Shown: positions 1 through 11,770 of the stretch, piece by piece
Numbering within the stretch: the stretch's first letter is position 1
Layout of the letters: each line of letters begins with the position of its first letter
Source: Haemaphysalis longicornis
Taxonomy: Eukaryota; Arthropoda; Arachnida; Ixodida; Ixodidae
Length of the DNA stretch: 64,000 bases
Direction: 5' to 3'
Assembly: GCA_013339765.2 (NCBI GenBank)
Contig: CM023448.1
Span: forward strand, 197,510,409 to 197,574,408
The notes under the pieces: generated by a model
The model's input: only the letters and a program-made list of their open reading frames with translations
Databases searched by the model: none
What the model was told of the DNA's origin: nothing
Position numbers and translations under genes: made by a program

Positions 1-70
1 CGCTAATTGAACCCGCGTCCTCGGGCTCAGCAGGACAACGCCTTAGCCACTGAGCCACCGCGGCGGGTCT
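1..70 (-). repeat. Ruka-like tRNA-derived SINE, head only (cut by window edge)
   Basis: Read on the minus strand this is the tRNA-like head of the SINE seen complete at 10791, 42481 and 49057. It has an A-box-like TGGCTCAGTGG and a slightly mutated B box (GGTTCAATTAG in place of GGTTCGATTCC). The body would lie before base 1. The tRNA-like head with the same body and CAAT-type tail in other copies matches what is known of Ruka in Rhipicephalus ticks; the name is by recognition, not a search. Confidence 0.8.
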
Positions 71-3000
71 TAATTTGGTTTGGTTCATCAAAATACATCT
101 GAGCAATTGCTGATTGCGATCATATCTGCAAAGTAGTCCAATGACAAGGAAGTACATGAGATTTGGCTTTAAGAGGAGGCCTGGGTAGTACAGTTAGGCA
201 ATGAAAACAGCATGTCTTGCTGTGCACGATGTCACAGCGGCGATTAATTTTTGCTGCAAAGAGTATATGTATAACCCCCCCCCCCCCCTCCCCCAGCTTT
301 CATTGCGGCTGAGTTGCTTTACTCGGCGAGCCGCTCCGGCTTTCCTTTTCGCCACCACCGACCCCTCTTTCACAACTCTTATTTGCCGCAATCTTTCACG
401 GCACATAAACGGTATAACGGTATCTGTCATGGTGTCTTTCACGCGCACATAAGCGGTTGCTGGTTTATGCGTGCACGGGTAGGGAGTGGAGGGAGGAAAA
501 GGAGGGGGGGGGGTGCACGCGAAGGTGTAGGTTTCATGCCCTCACGTATGACATGTCCGTTGAGCTGGCGGGAGGCTTACACGTGGACGTCAGACAGCCG
601 AATGCGACCTGTCTCGTATCTTCACTGGTCGAGCGGATGGGGTTGTGTGTTACAAAGTCCGGAAGAAGCCTATAACGCGGGAGGGAAACAGACAGCCTCA
701 TGTTTGTTCGCTAGAATAAAGCTCCAGTCCTTCCAAATTTCCTTCAGCCAAATTGGCTAGGAAGCATGCTTAATCGGAAATTACAAACAAACGTGGTTTG
801 GTTCATGCATTTAGTCGACTGCGTCCAGCTTCGCAGGCAAACGACCTCCACAAAATGGAACGGCGCTAATTTTTTTCTTCAAATCATGCGTGGCATCGCT
901 ATCCGAAAAACTTTCTCCTTGGACCGAGCGATTTATCATTGAGGCTCATTGTGGAACGCCGATGCACGGATGTTTTTAAGAGTTTAGCTGCAATCAAAGC
1001 CATGACATGATACATCTGGTCGTGTATGAGTTCGTTGTTTGAACCGTGCCACCTGCACGCAGAAATTGAAAAAAAATTTGTGGAATGACGCCGAAACCGG
1101 TAACATTAACCGAAGAGGAAGCGTTTGCCCGTGAAGAATGCAGCAACAAATCCCGCAAAAATCGCAGTAAACGAATAGTGTACGTCTACCGAACAGCAAG
1201 AGACGGAACGCCGCAGTAATGCTGAATAAAATAAACAGGACGATGTAGGCAGCATTTCTGGCTAAGACCCCTACGCTTTGTACCGTTTTTTTGTGCGCCT
1301 CACAAGCTCATTCTGTTCAAATTGCCGCAGGCAGCTCCATGAAACAGAATCACTGTTTATAAGCTGCAGTAAAAAGTTGTTCTAGTGTTCGGAAGCTATT
1401 ATGACGAGCTTAATATATACTTATTAAAATAAGGGCATGCTGCCTCTTGTAGGCTTCTGCCGGTACACAACAATATGCGCGAGTTAGGGTGTATTTGTAC
1501 GTATGGGAGGCAATTTAAATTTCAAAAAAATTGTAAGTTTGCTTAGTGGAAAGTTATTGATGTTTGTTGCCTCATCAGCTTCAGCCTTTTTGCAGTAATG
1601 GTAGATGCCTTCCTCAGAATGACATGGCTACAGGCCCTCATTTCCAATATCGAGAAAAATTTTTCGCTTACGCTAAATTTATCACCAGCTAGGTTCATAG
1701 CCAGCAGTGTTGATCAGGATGGCAATACATAGCGGCATTGTGAATATTGTTGGACCCCGTACGCGTAATATGACTCATATTGTTACAAACACGAAAATTG
1801 CAGCGCTCACTTAGAGTGCTCGGTCTCTGCGTCTCAACGTAAATAACCAAACAAGTAAAACTAAAAAACAACACGCGAGTTAGGGCCTATTAGGAGTAAG
1901 TCATACCTGCTAGAAAACTAATTAAAAAGCAGTTATGGACAATAGCGTACGCTGAGAGGGGGGGGGGAGGGGGAGGGAAGCAGGTGGGGCCCCGGAACCC
2001 CTACCGCGCCCCAAAATTTTCGAGGTCTGGGAGTAGTGGGTGCTATTCGAGGTCACTAAAGTTTCTTATCATTAATTAACATGTTCCGAACTTATGTGGT
2101 TGTCGCGAGGTACAGACGAATCTTACGCAGCATCGATGTCTACTCTCTTCATCGGATAGAGCGCAATGTTCAGTAGGAAAAACAAAAAAAAGAAAAAAAC
2201 AATTGGAAAGTCTTCTAGACGCGCCACTGGGCACTCCCAATTTTTTTTAAACTTTTGATTCTGAATTGATACCTCGCTTAGCGGCAACCACGAAAACAAG
2301 AGAAATCGGGGAAACTTCTGTCAACCACCACACCGAATCGAATGTATTATGTAAGTACCCTCCCTCGTATTAGCTTCCCTCGCATTAGTTTTCAACATCA
2401 AGGCTCAAGGCCGACCAATAACTTATGATTTACGCAGGTATATATAGTATCTTATAAAACATGTCTGCTGTGGTAGGTATTAATTTCTGCGGACGGCCTT
2501 CTCATTGTACTGTTGCACCAGGTCTAAAGCAGAGGTAGAAAATATTACGAGGTTTGGAGTAGATTATGTCGAGCTAAACGTCAAAGGGACCTCTACGTGA
2601 GCACGTGAGCTGATGTTGAGACAAGTGAGAGGCTGAAGGGTCTCTCTCAACCTCAACCAACGAGTTTGTGGTAGAGTGAGACGGTGGTTGGAGCTGACGC
2701 CGAAGAGACATCCAAGATCAGCGCGTTTACTTTTCCGCATAGACATCGAGCTCATGTGATTTTTATATCCACTAACGACAGATGGTATACCCCTCAAGCA
2801 AACACCATTCAAATGTTTATTACGTTTTCCCAAAATTTTTTTATAGGCCATTCATTGGAAGCTGCACTGATTGAATTACGGAGCAGTATCCGCTTTATCG
2901 TTTTTTTTAAATTCATCTGACATGTACTTTGCCGATTACGCGATTGCGTTGAAGGACATTTACCGGCATCCCAGTTCAGCCGAAATATTAAGATCACGAT

Positions 3001-3779
3001 GAATGCAGGAAAGGTCCCCCATTAATTAAACTTGCATGTTAAAAACACGAAAGTCCGGTTAACGGATTCTCACTTACTTAATTGTTGCCTTTAAAACTTG
3101 GAGAAAGATCGGATGGATCCCTACTTAACGCAATTCTCACAACGGCTATACGTTTTTAAAACCCTTGATAGACTGTTGTATTTTTGCCATTAAAGTACAG
3201 AGCGGCTTATCTTGAATTTCGAGTATCACTTACATTTTTATTTCATGAAATAATCACTTGGTACATTCATCTTTGAGGAAATTCCCGCTCCTGGCGCGTC
3301 AAATAACTAATACCTTGTCGTATTGGTTTAGAAGCCTGCCTTGTATTTTGTTTCTTTTCTGTCATGACTTGTCCTTTCTGTCAGAAGCCTCAAAGTAACA
3401 CTTTTGGTGGTGGTGCCATGATAAAAGTTCTACAATATATCAGGTTCGTGTTTGTGTTAACGTGTTCTTAAATCCATGCCAGTTCTTAGTTCCACTGCAA
3501 GACTATAGGCATTTTGAAGGCTGTTTGGAGATAGTTTGGTCATAAAGTGATTAGATGCCATGGTTGAAAGGAATGACTTTTTTATGTTGTTAATGAATTC
3601 GTGGACGTACGCGCGACTCTTTCATCTTAGTGCCTGAATATTTGCTATCGAGGACACACTGGCCTGCAGGGCCCTATGTAAACTGGACTATTCAGTTTTC
3701 TGCTCCAGCAAAGCTTGTTTTGGGGAGTTTACGATGGCGCACGCGGGTTTCAAGCTGTCGTTTAACTAAGGAGATAATT
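71..3779. other. Unassigned intergenic DNA
   Basis: I see no recognisable gene or element here. There is a 14-base C run at 275-288 and a purine-rich G tract near 1958-1980. The open frames are short, overlap on both strands and show no domain I know. Confidence 0.5.
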
Positions 3780-4125
3780 TTCCCGTCAGAGGGTGGAGTT
3801 CTCCAGGCGAATCATGATGCCACCATAAAACTTTCAACGCTCGCACTGACATCTTTCGGTGGTCATTTTTTCCGGATGCTATAGAACAATGGAATTGTTT
3901 ACCCCACCATATTGTTAATAGTACCGATGTGCAAACTTTTCACAGAGAAATTGATGCTTGTTTTGGTCATGGTTGAACTACTGCCAATTTTGTTTTCCTG
4001 TGTGCATTGCTTTGTGAGTGCCCGTTGTTGTTTTTTGGTTTTCTGTTTGTACTTACTATTGTACTCCCTCCCTGTTATGACCCTCAAGCGAGGGTTGACA
4101 GTATTAATAAATAAATAATAAAAAA
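3780..4125 (+). pseudogene. CR1-like LINE, 3' end of ORF2 and 3' tail
   Basis: From 3851 to a stop at 3974-3976 the frame reads SFFPDAIEQWNCLP and then a short basic/acidic tail. This is the conserved extreme C-terminus of CR1/Jockey-type ORF2 proteins (consensus SFFPRTI-x-WNSLP). Upstream of about 3780 the frame is broken. The 3' UTR carries a 6-bp-stem hairpin (4080-4085 with 4090-4095, loop AAGC) and ends in an AATAAATAAAT-type tail at 4106-4125. The copy is 5'-truncated, which is normal for these elements. Exact clade is inferred. Confidence 0.75.
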
Positions 4126-5550
4126 GGGAGATGTCTGGGTAAGGTACCAGGCCTATGTACGAAGCGTGAAGCGAGACATGTGAACAGACGCATTGGAAGC
4201 TCACCTGGTCTATCGATGAATGAGTCGGCCCTCCGCTGAGCGGCTGCTTCCAAGCTTGCAATGACCCGTTGAAAACTTCTCTCGAGCTCTAGCGCTTAGT
4301 TCTAGTGCTTAAGGGGAGAGGGGTAGGGGGAGGGCAGGTGGGTTCCGTAATGGAGTCGAAGAAAATCGGCGGGACGGTCACTTGGAGTCTTGGGAGATTT
4401 CCTTTGGTCCAAGGCCGCCTAAACGCACTTAGAGGGCCATTTGTGCTGTTGGAAGCGTGGTGGGCAGTCTGCAGAACACCCTTGCACAATATGCACCGGT
4501 GGGCACTGGCGAGATCTGAGGGGGCAGCGGCATCCTGCGCAATTTCTGTGTTGGCGAGGGGAGGAGGATGTGATAACGGAACTGACGACTCGGCTTATTG
4601 TCAAATTAAGACAACTAAAAATTATCGTTTCTTCGCAAGCGACAACCCAACAAACTTGCGCAAAGTGGACGTCTGCTTTCAACCCAGTCAGCAATTTAGC
4701 GATGCCGTTAAGAATAAACCTTTGTTACACAATCGCCTATATTGCACCCCCAGTGAATGCAGAGATTTTTTTATTGATTTTCAGCCGTGTTTTCGCGCTG
4801 TGTTCCTTTTTACTGTTTACGCGGGTTCCGGCCCCTCCGAACCAAAATTCTGCGTACGCCATTGCCGGTAGTTGAAGGAGAGGTTCTCAGTGGCACTCGA
4901 TGTGCCGCAGCGGGAGCACCGCAGGTGAGCGCTGGCCAGGCAGGAACACGGCGAGCCGACAACGTCAAGCGGGGATCCGCGAAGCACACCCGTCACGAGG
5001 ACGACGTAGGCCCAATCGTCGCGCGAAAGCCCGCACTGCAGGCATCAATAAAGTTTTTACAGTCCAATAAAAAATACTCCCGTGTGCATATTGCCGGTTC
5101 CCGGCTTGCAGAAGGCCCGGAATACCTCTGCTTCACGAAGGAAGGGCTTCCAGTGGTGCGTTGTTGCCTTGCATGACATCCAGAGCGGTGCTTGGTGGCC
5201 GTAAAACAAGATTTGCGTCAAGTTGGTGGTGTTCAGAAATTTAGCGTCAAGAATAAGCAAGTACGGGCTGTAATTACGAGTGCTGTCATACACTTGTGCC
5301 GGATCATCGTCCTCCGGAGTAAGCAAATGCGGGCAGATTACCTGCTGTTTCGTATAGCTGCCTGCGAAGCATGAAGAGTTAACTGCGGCGTATCAAATGA
5401 CACGCTCTCCTGTCGGGTCGCTATTAAAAAGATAATTATCCCCATGGCGTATTCGAATCACATCCTAACGAAAAGAAAAAAATTGTGCACCCCTGCGTCT
5501 AACTGACGAGGATTTTTGAAAGCGAAGCTTTCTGTGAGAGATTCCTTGGT
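4126..5550. other. Unassigned; contains an unrecognised 188-codon open frame
   Basis: A plus-strand frame at 4305-4871 stays open for 188 codons with another frame open over part of it. Its composition is ordinary, it has no domain I recognise and no signal peptide, and no splice structure is evident. I treat it as probable chance openness or part of an unknown repeat, not a gene. Confidence 0.35.
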
Positions 5551-5660
5551 TGTCGTGTGAGTTTCGACTTCGACTCGCAGACGGTTTGGAGTTTGACTCG
5601 TTGAGCTTGACTTACGCGCAGTTTGGACTTTTGATCGCAACGACTTTGACTTTGACCCTT
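5551..5660 (+). repeat. Degenerate GACTT-rich low-complexity tract
   Basis: The stretch is built of imperfect GACTTC, GACTTT and GACTCG hexamers. It generates a Ser/Thr-rich frame on the minus strand that I consider an artefact. Confidence 0.6.
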
Positions 5661-5785
5661 CACCATTTGATTTCGCACGAAGTTAGTTTCGCGTTCAACT
5701 ATCGTCGTTGTTAGACGGAGGGGTGAATTTTCTGTTTAATTTTGCACATCCATGCACCCCTCTCCAAAATCCAAACTGCTTCGGC

Positions 5786-5980
5786 TGTGCCGGAATGGCG
5801 CAACCGTATAGACGTCGGCTTCATACAGCGAGGGACCCAGCCTCGATACCGACCGCGGAAAGCATCATTTCTTCACTGCACCCGCGATCATCCTCATCAA
5901 CAGAGATAGTTGGCTTTCGTGCAGTGCGGTTTTGGTGAAATACAGACCACATCAGTGAGAGGCTAAAAGCTTCGCTTTAA
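5786..5980 (+). repeat. tRNA-Met-like SINE (3' end GCTTCGCTTTAA)
   Basis: The head has an A-box-like TGGCGCAACCG and an anticodon-loop region GGCTTCATACAG with CAT at the anticodon position, followed by a decayed B box. The element ends in AAAGCTTCGCTTTAA. A second copy with the same head and end lies at 48381-48561, and related ends occur at 19075, 27893 and 47536. This is a SINE family distinct from the Ruka-like one. Assignment to tRNA-Met rests only on the CAT triplet. Confidence 0.65.
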
Positions 5981-7086
5981 TACAAACCAGGATGCGCAGT
6001 GAGAGGCAACTGACCTAAGCACTCATCTGCAACCACGCCATGCGGAACACGGATTTTGAGTACTGTAAATATGAACGAAGTGGTGCCAGAAGGAAAAATA
6101 AAGCAGAAAAAAAAAAAACGAGGCCGAGCCCCTTTTTTGCTGTATAGCGTGGGGTTTACAAAACATCCTCGGGGCACTTAAGCCTGCTTACGTGCTTCGA
6201 AGTGTGAAAGCAGTACGGCTTCGTCTGGCGATTCTTTACGGGTGCATCGCGTGCGTGTGTGGTTCCATGAAGCTACTACAATACAGATTCTTACCTTCCC
6301 GGTACAGAGTTCCGAATTGTATGCTGTTTGGTAACAAATGAGGAATAAGAAAGTAAGTGCGAAGAAAGATGAACATCATGTAAGCGTTAAAAATATTTGT
6401 GAAGTATTGGCACGAAAAGCAACGTATGGGGCTACGCCAGTTTCTCTTGGCCCGACAATGAATCGGCCTATATACATCCTCCCCCCGAGGACCCCCGACA
6501 GTTTTTACTTTGGGACCTCCTTCTGAACTAACATCAATAACGCATTTTGTAAACCAAACGTTTATTGAATAAACTTTGAAACCTGAAACCTAGCGTTCCG
6601 CGCGATCCCCTTCACTTTCGGCAGCATGCATAATCGGGGGGGGGGGGGGGGGCGCAGCGCATTCCATTCATTCAGCAACACCTTCCTTGCTTTGAAAACG
6701 CTCATAGCGGGCTTGTACTGCGACAAGTGGTTTTCAGACTGTTTGCATCCTGAATTGCATTGGCCAACGCGATTAATGCGCATTGGGAATAGTAGCCATG
6801 TACGCGTTCAGTTTGGGTGAATAGGTAACTGCGCATGCGTAGAACCTATCGTTTTAATTCCGCGACACATCAACTCTTCGCGTAGCACGACCGGTTAGCG
6901 GCCTGCCCACGCTTCCGGCACAGAGGGGAACGAGGGGCCTGGAAATATCCGGGTAAAAACTGTAGGCCCGATCAGGTAGCGGTAAGTTTCATCGTCAATG
7001 TGAGGAAAACCGGCTGGCAATGGTAATCTGATAAAGGAAGACTAGGGAAAAATTTACGTGGGGAAGCGATAACAGACAGTCCAGCA
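5981..7086. other. Unassigned, with a 17-base G run
   Basis: A run of 17 G bases lies at 6636-6652 and could form a G-quadruplex. Near 6555-6590 there is a self-complementary GTTTATTGAATAAAC that looks like a 3' end of some transcript or retroelement. No coding feature is recognised. Confidence 0.5.
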
Positions 7087-7248
7087 TATAGCGTGGGCTT
7101 CTATTACAACATATTAAGTTTCGTGTAATCAATGGAGATGAAAACGAAATGACTCAGGAAGCAAGCGTATACCGTGGCCTTCTATTACAACATATTAAGT
7201 TGCGGATAACAAATGGAGATGAAAAAGAAATAGCTCAGGAAGCGACCA
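7087..7248 (+). repeat. 81-bp tandem dimer
   Basis: Two head-to-tail copies start at 7087 and 7168. Both contain CTTCTATTACAACATATT and then AATGGAGATGAAAA and CTCAGGAAGC. They differ at a few positions. The flanks are purine-rich with no recognised domain. Confidence 0.85.
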
Positions 7249-8112
7249 GAAACGACCTCCCACGCACTTCGGAAGAGAAGCCTGGGCAAATTCAGAAATA
7301 TGTGCACTCGGAGGGTCTAACTAGAATAACAAACAGATAAAGGCCATTCCTGATATGGTGGATGACGAACTAAAAAAGTACCCGCACAATAACTCTTTCG
7401 AAATGAAATAATTGGCTTCATAAACACAACGACGGTGAAGCAAAGAAAAGAAACTGATAGAAAGAGCAGAAGAAACCGATAAGCTAGCGGAATATGGAAA
7501 TTAAAGCGGCTATTGACCGGAACACAGTGAGGCCAGTAAGTACGTATGGGACATCACAAAACAAACAAAAAATCTCACAGCAACAGGGAGGAAAAAATGA
7601 AAAGGTAGAAAAAGGTGCGCGTAGAAGTCAAGAAAGAACGTTAATGCGCCATGCCGACCTTGCGAAATAGGTTGTCCTGCGAAGTCATTGCAAGACCGCT
7701 ATACCTAATGAAGGAGATTTGTTGGGTTTTATTTCTTTAATGGAAGTGGCAATCGCTTTGTTTCAAGAACAAATCTAAACACGATGCACACCATGTCGTG
7801 GGCTGATAGCGGTCATTGTAGCATGCCAGTCCGAATCTGTTCAAGAGAAAATCCGAGGACTAGCCCTTCTTTGTGTTTCATAACGCCAACATAGAGTGGC
7901 CGACAGTATCCACTGGCGTGTCTCAGTTTCCTTTTTGTCTCAGCCATGCACAGTGCTTATGAAGGAAGGCTTCAATGTGGGTTTTTTTTATTTTCCAGTG
8001 GTGATGTGGAAGGTGAATACTGGCATTCCTCCAGTTTATACCCCATACATCCACACATCCGGTGGGAATCGGTCTCTGCCTCCAGCATCAGTGAGTATAT
8101 GCACTAAGAGTT
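7249..8112. other. Unassigned purine-rich DNA
   Basis: The stretch is A/G-rich on the plus strand with frequent stops in every frame. It could be a decayed LINE linker region, but I find no motif to support that. Confidence 0.4.
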
Positions 8113-9720
8113 ATGTTGAATTGATTTTTCTAATTGAATTGAATTGAATTTTAGTGACCCAGCGTGAACATGAAACGTGAATGGGTACAGAGGTCTTGAC
8201 GAATTCATAGCGCAAAAAGGAACGAGGACTCCCTGTCCTCGTTCTTTTTTGCGCTATGAATTCGTCAAGATCGCCACACCAACTTGCCCAAGAATCCGTA
8301 CTAGGATACAGAGGCACTGGGAGGTCCCAAGGTAGGAACCGCAGGCGGGACCTCCCATGATGATTGTGAAATTAAAAAAAATGAATAAACATCAAGCAAC
8401 ACTAGAATACAATGTCAACAAATAAACACTCAGCATAAAACAGAGAACGGTGAACACAAATACCAAAGAGAAAAAAAATGTAACACTAAGAAGCAGGAAC
8501 ACTAAACAACAATCAATGCAACTCAAATCTTTTCAAAAACGGGGATATGAATGCCACATCAACAAAAATACATGATACTACAGTTACAATTCAATCAAAC
8601 AGAAGGGCCTGACAAGAAAGGTTTTCGTTTAGAAATAAAAACCCGAAGTGAATTAGAATATTTAATATGAGGGGTTAGTGAATTCCAACGTGAAATGGCG
8701 GGGACTTGAATTGCATGTCTGCCGTAGTTAGTGTGTATACACGGAATCAGCATATTCTAGCGTGAAGCAAAGCGCTTTGAATTGAGATTATAAGTGATGC
8801 GTCGAGGGAAAATATGTAAAGCAAGGTGATCGTAAAAAAATGTTAAAAAAGAAAATACCAATGCTGTAGCTATAAAGTTGAAGTAGGGGCAAAATACGGA
8901 GCTGATAGAACAACCGGGAAGATTCTACTTTTCGATGGGAAAATGTATTGATGCGTAACGCTTGTTTCTGCAGTGTTATTAGCGGTGCGATGTGGGTATG
9001 ATACGTACCACCCCAGGAAGAAATGCAGTAATTTCGGTGACTGTGGACAAAAGCGTAATACAAAGTTAGAAGAGTTTGCAAGTTGAAGTATGGTCTAGCT
9101 CTAATCAAAACTCTGCTACTGAACATAACTTTCTTTGAAATTACGATTACGTGCTCATGAAATTTAAGGTGAGAATCGACTATTACCCCAAGAAAATTAG
9201 TGCTACGACGAAGTTCCATTTTATCACCTGCAATATAGAGGGAAGGGATGGGGGAAATTTTTCTTTGAGGGGAACTCCAAAAGCAGAAAGCGAGTTTTAA
9301 GAACGTTAATAGATAACTTGTTGAGGAGACACCATCGTTCGAGTGAAAACAGGTCAGCTTGGAACATTTGGGTCAAGGTACACCCTTTGTCAAAAGTTTG
9401 TAGGCCAATTCTAAGCCTTCTCGACCACAACGAATTCAAAGAATCGGCTTTACCTTTAAATGTGAGAAAAATATTTTAAGGCAGTAAGAAAGAAAAGTGT
9501 TTTCTCTAGCTTTCCTGCATAAAAAGCTTCAGCCTCGGTCCGGACGGAAGCTTGTACATTGAATTTCTCGCAGCCTGCGCGTTTCCTGCTTGGCCCACAA
9601 AATGTTGACAAAGACTGTACACATGTTTGATTGGACTTAAAGATGGTGATGTCGTCAGCATAGAGTATGCATTGTGAAGAGGTTAAGCAGCGAGGAAGAT
9701 CACATTGTGCGAGTTGTGTG
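8113..9720 (-). pseudogene. CR1-like LINE ORF2 remnant (reverse transcriptase, thumb, 3' UTR)
   Basis: On the minus strand the catalytic YADD of a reverse transcriptase is encoded at 9651-9662, preceded by a NDLPRCL-like stretch. Further along, 9224-9439 encodes the region with WCLLNKLSINVLKT, and 8788-9219 encodes a 143-residue thumb/connection segment that begins with a LGVIVDSHLKFHEH motif, typical of CR1/Jockey ORF2. About 150 bp between 9440 and 9600 breaks the frame. The 3' UTR has an 11-bp-stem hairpin (8318-8328 with 8347-8357), and the copy ends in an AATTC-type repeat near 8120-8150. It is truncated at its 5' side and could not make an active protein. Confidence 0.85.
8194..8270. 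repeat. Near-perfect palindrome, 35-bp arms, 7-nt loop
   Basis: The left arm 8194-8228 and right arm 8236-8270 pair at 34 of 35 positions, and the loop is CTCCCTG. Each arm carries GACGAATTCATAGCGC. It sits within the 3' side of the LINE remnant, between two CCTCTGTA-like segments, so it may be a small inserted fold-back element. Confidence 0.9.
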
Positions 9721-9848
9721 AATCTTTTCCGGGAAGATTTTTCTGACGTCAGGCCTACAAAAATATTTGAGTTCTAACGACGGTAACAGTTACACGTGGC
9801 TTGATGGACAATGAGTTTGACGATTCTTGCGCCATCGTTACTCACAAC

Positions 9849-10242
9849 GTTAGGGCACCTACCGGTAAGACTAACAATGGCTCCAGCATGAACGAGAGAA
9901 AGTGTTATGTTGCTCACAATGTGTGAGTGTTCGGACTTGCACGAAACGAAAAATCCCAGGCGAAAGCGTGGGCGATACGCCTTTACGGGTATCCGCTATG
10001 GCGTTGTAAAGCTTAACGTCAAGTAGCCTTAACGTTGAGCCTAATGTTAGGGCACCTACCGGTAAGACTAAAAATGGCTCCAGCATGAGCGAGGGAAAGT
10101 TTTATGTTGCTCACAATGTGTGAGTGTTGGGACTAGCACGAAACGAAAAATCCCAGGCAAAAGCGTGGGCGATACGCCTTTTCGGGTATCCGCTATGCCG
10201 TTGTTAAGCTTAACGTCAAATAGCCTTAACGTTGAGCCTAAC
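9849..10242 (+). repeat. 197-bp tandem dimer
   Basis: Units start at 9849 and 10046. Both contain GTTAGGGCACCTACCGG, GCTCACAATGTGTGAGTG and TTAACGTTGAGCCTAA and are nearly identical. Two parallel minus-strand frames with similar peptides are a direct result of the repeat. The structure resembles the start of a satellite array. Confidence 0.9.
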
Positions 10243-10790
10243 GATTTGCTAAGCAACGTCTAACTAATTGTACGTCCATCTATAAGTGCCTGCAAACATG
10301 GTTAGACCTCAAAGCACAATGTTAGGCGTGGCGTCACAGCATCGGTCAATATACAACGCCTGGTATATGTTATTCTGATAGTGTGTAACGACGTACTAAT
10401 TTTTTGCTAGGACACGAACGACACAAACAATTTCGACAAAATGGAGGGTAACCGCCTTGGTGTAAAACCTACGAATGATTAGGAAAATACGTAGAGAACA
10501 AAAGCGCACCCAGCAAGAATCGGAAACACGTAAAAGAACTATGCTCACAGATAGACACTCATCAAACATTATTAGTGAATTATGAAGAGACACATGCAAC
10601 AGGTGATCAATCTTGGGTGTATATTGAATATATGAATATTGGTAAAGTCAGAAAAATGAAGTCATACCTCCAGCGAAGGCTATAGGGTCAAAGAAGCCTG
10701 CCGGAGGAAGTACACTTGAGAAATGTTTAATGGGAAAGAACTATCCACCGAAGTTACCCGCAACCAGCAGTTGGTCCGGAGGGAATATCT
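10243..10790. other. Unassigned intergenic DNA
   Basis: No domain, RNA or repeat structure is recognised between the tandem dimer and the SINE. Confidence 0.5.
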
Positions 10791-11032
10791 GATTGATTGT
10801 AGGGTTTAACGCGCCGACGCCACGAAGGCTATGAGCGCGCCGTAGTGAGGTGCGCCGTAGCGCCGGATTAATTTTGACCAGCTGGGGATCTTTAGCGTGC
10901 GCCGAAATCTCGTACACACGGGCGTTCTTGCTTTTCGCCTCCATCAGAAAAGCGGCCGCCCCGGCCGGGAATCGAACCCGCGACCTCATGCTCTGAGAGC
11001 AACACATTAGCCACTAAGCCACCGCGGTGGGT
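10791..11032 (-). repeat. Ruka-like SINE, full length
   Basis: Read on the minus strand it starts with a tRNA-like head with A box TGGCTTAGTGG and B box GGTTCGATTCC. A body follows with the conserved AATTTTGACCAGCTGG-type blocks in reverse, and the copy ends in CAATCAATC. The head would allow Pol III transcription. It matches copies at 42481 and 49057 along the whole length. Confidence 0.85.
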
Positions 11033-11770
11033 CCAGAGGTAATATCAATGCAGCTGATAAACCTGCTTGTACCGAAACGTAAGAGTCATTGATTGCGGCA
11101 TTATAACGTGATACAAACCAAAAAAGCACCGGAAAAACCTATTATACCGAGGTAAAGGCAAAAATTGCAGTTGTGATTCACACAGACCATGCACATTAAC
11201 ATCCGGAATCTACGCATTAGTGATGCGGACATAAAATCAGAAATTCAAGCATGAATGTTAGATATTCAGTGTCCTTCCATTCGGTGAAAAAGGATGCCCA
11301 GCGAAGCTGTGGTGCGTAATGTTAGGGTCATCTTAGCGGCTAATTCTCGTATGATTTGTTGTAGGATAGCTCCGGTAAAAGAAGAGTTACAGCCGTTTTT
11401 TGTAACCATACTCCCTGCGTAGATTCCAATGTGAGAGACAGTAATTCTGTAACGATTACAACTTTACTGCGAACTAATTATGACAAGGAAATGAAACTCG
11501 GTGTAATGTTAAGTCGTTTCGGGAATTCAATTCGGGAATTCAATTTGTTTCGGGAATTCAATTTTCCCGCGCTCCCCTGCGCGAGCCAAGTACTTGATTG
11601 TTTGGCAGAAGTCAAGCAGCCATGTGTTTTTCATAAAAAAAAACTGCAAATATCACTTGAATGTGTTTTGCCCGAAATATGCGTAATGTTTTATTTTTGT
11701 TTTTTTCTGAACAACGTCGACAACTATGAAGTGTGTATCCAGATTTAGTGGTTTCGAAAAAAAATTGCCT
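11033..11770. other. Unassigned; short GGGAATTCAATT triplication
   Basis: Three close copies of GGGAATTCAATT lie at about 11519-11566. The 105-codon frame spanning them has no recognisable domain. Confidence 0.5.

Noticed and set aside
4305..4871. 188-codon frame
   Set aside because: No recognisable domain or homologue, and overlapping frames on both strands.
10741..11007. Possible tRNA gene or small protein at the SINE heads
   Set aside because: The tRNA-like sequences are fused to conserved SINE bodies and have poor cloverleafs. They are SINE heads, and the frames across them are by-products.
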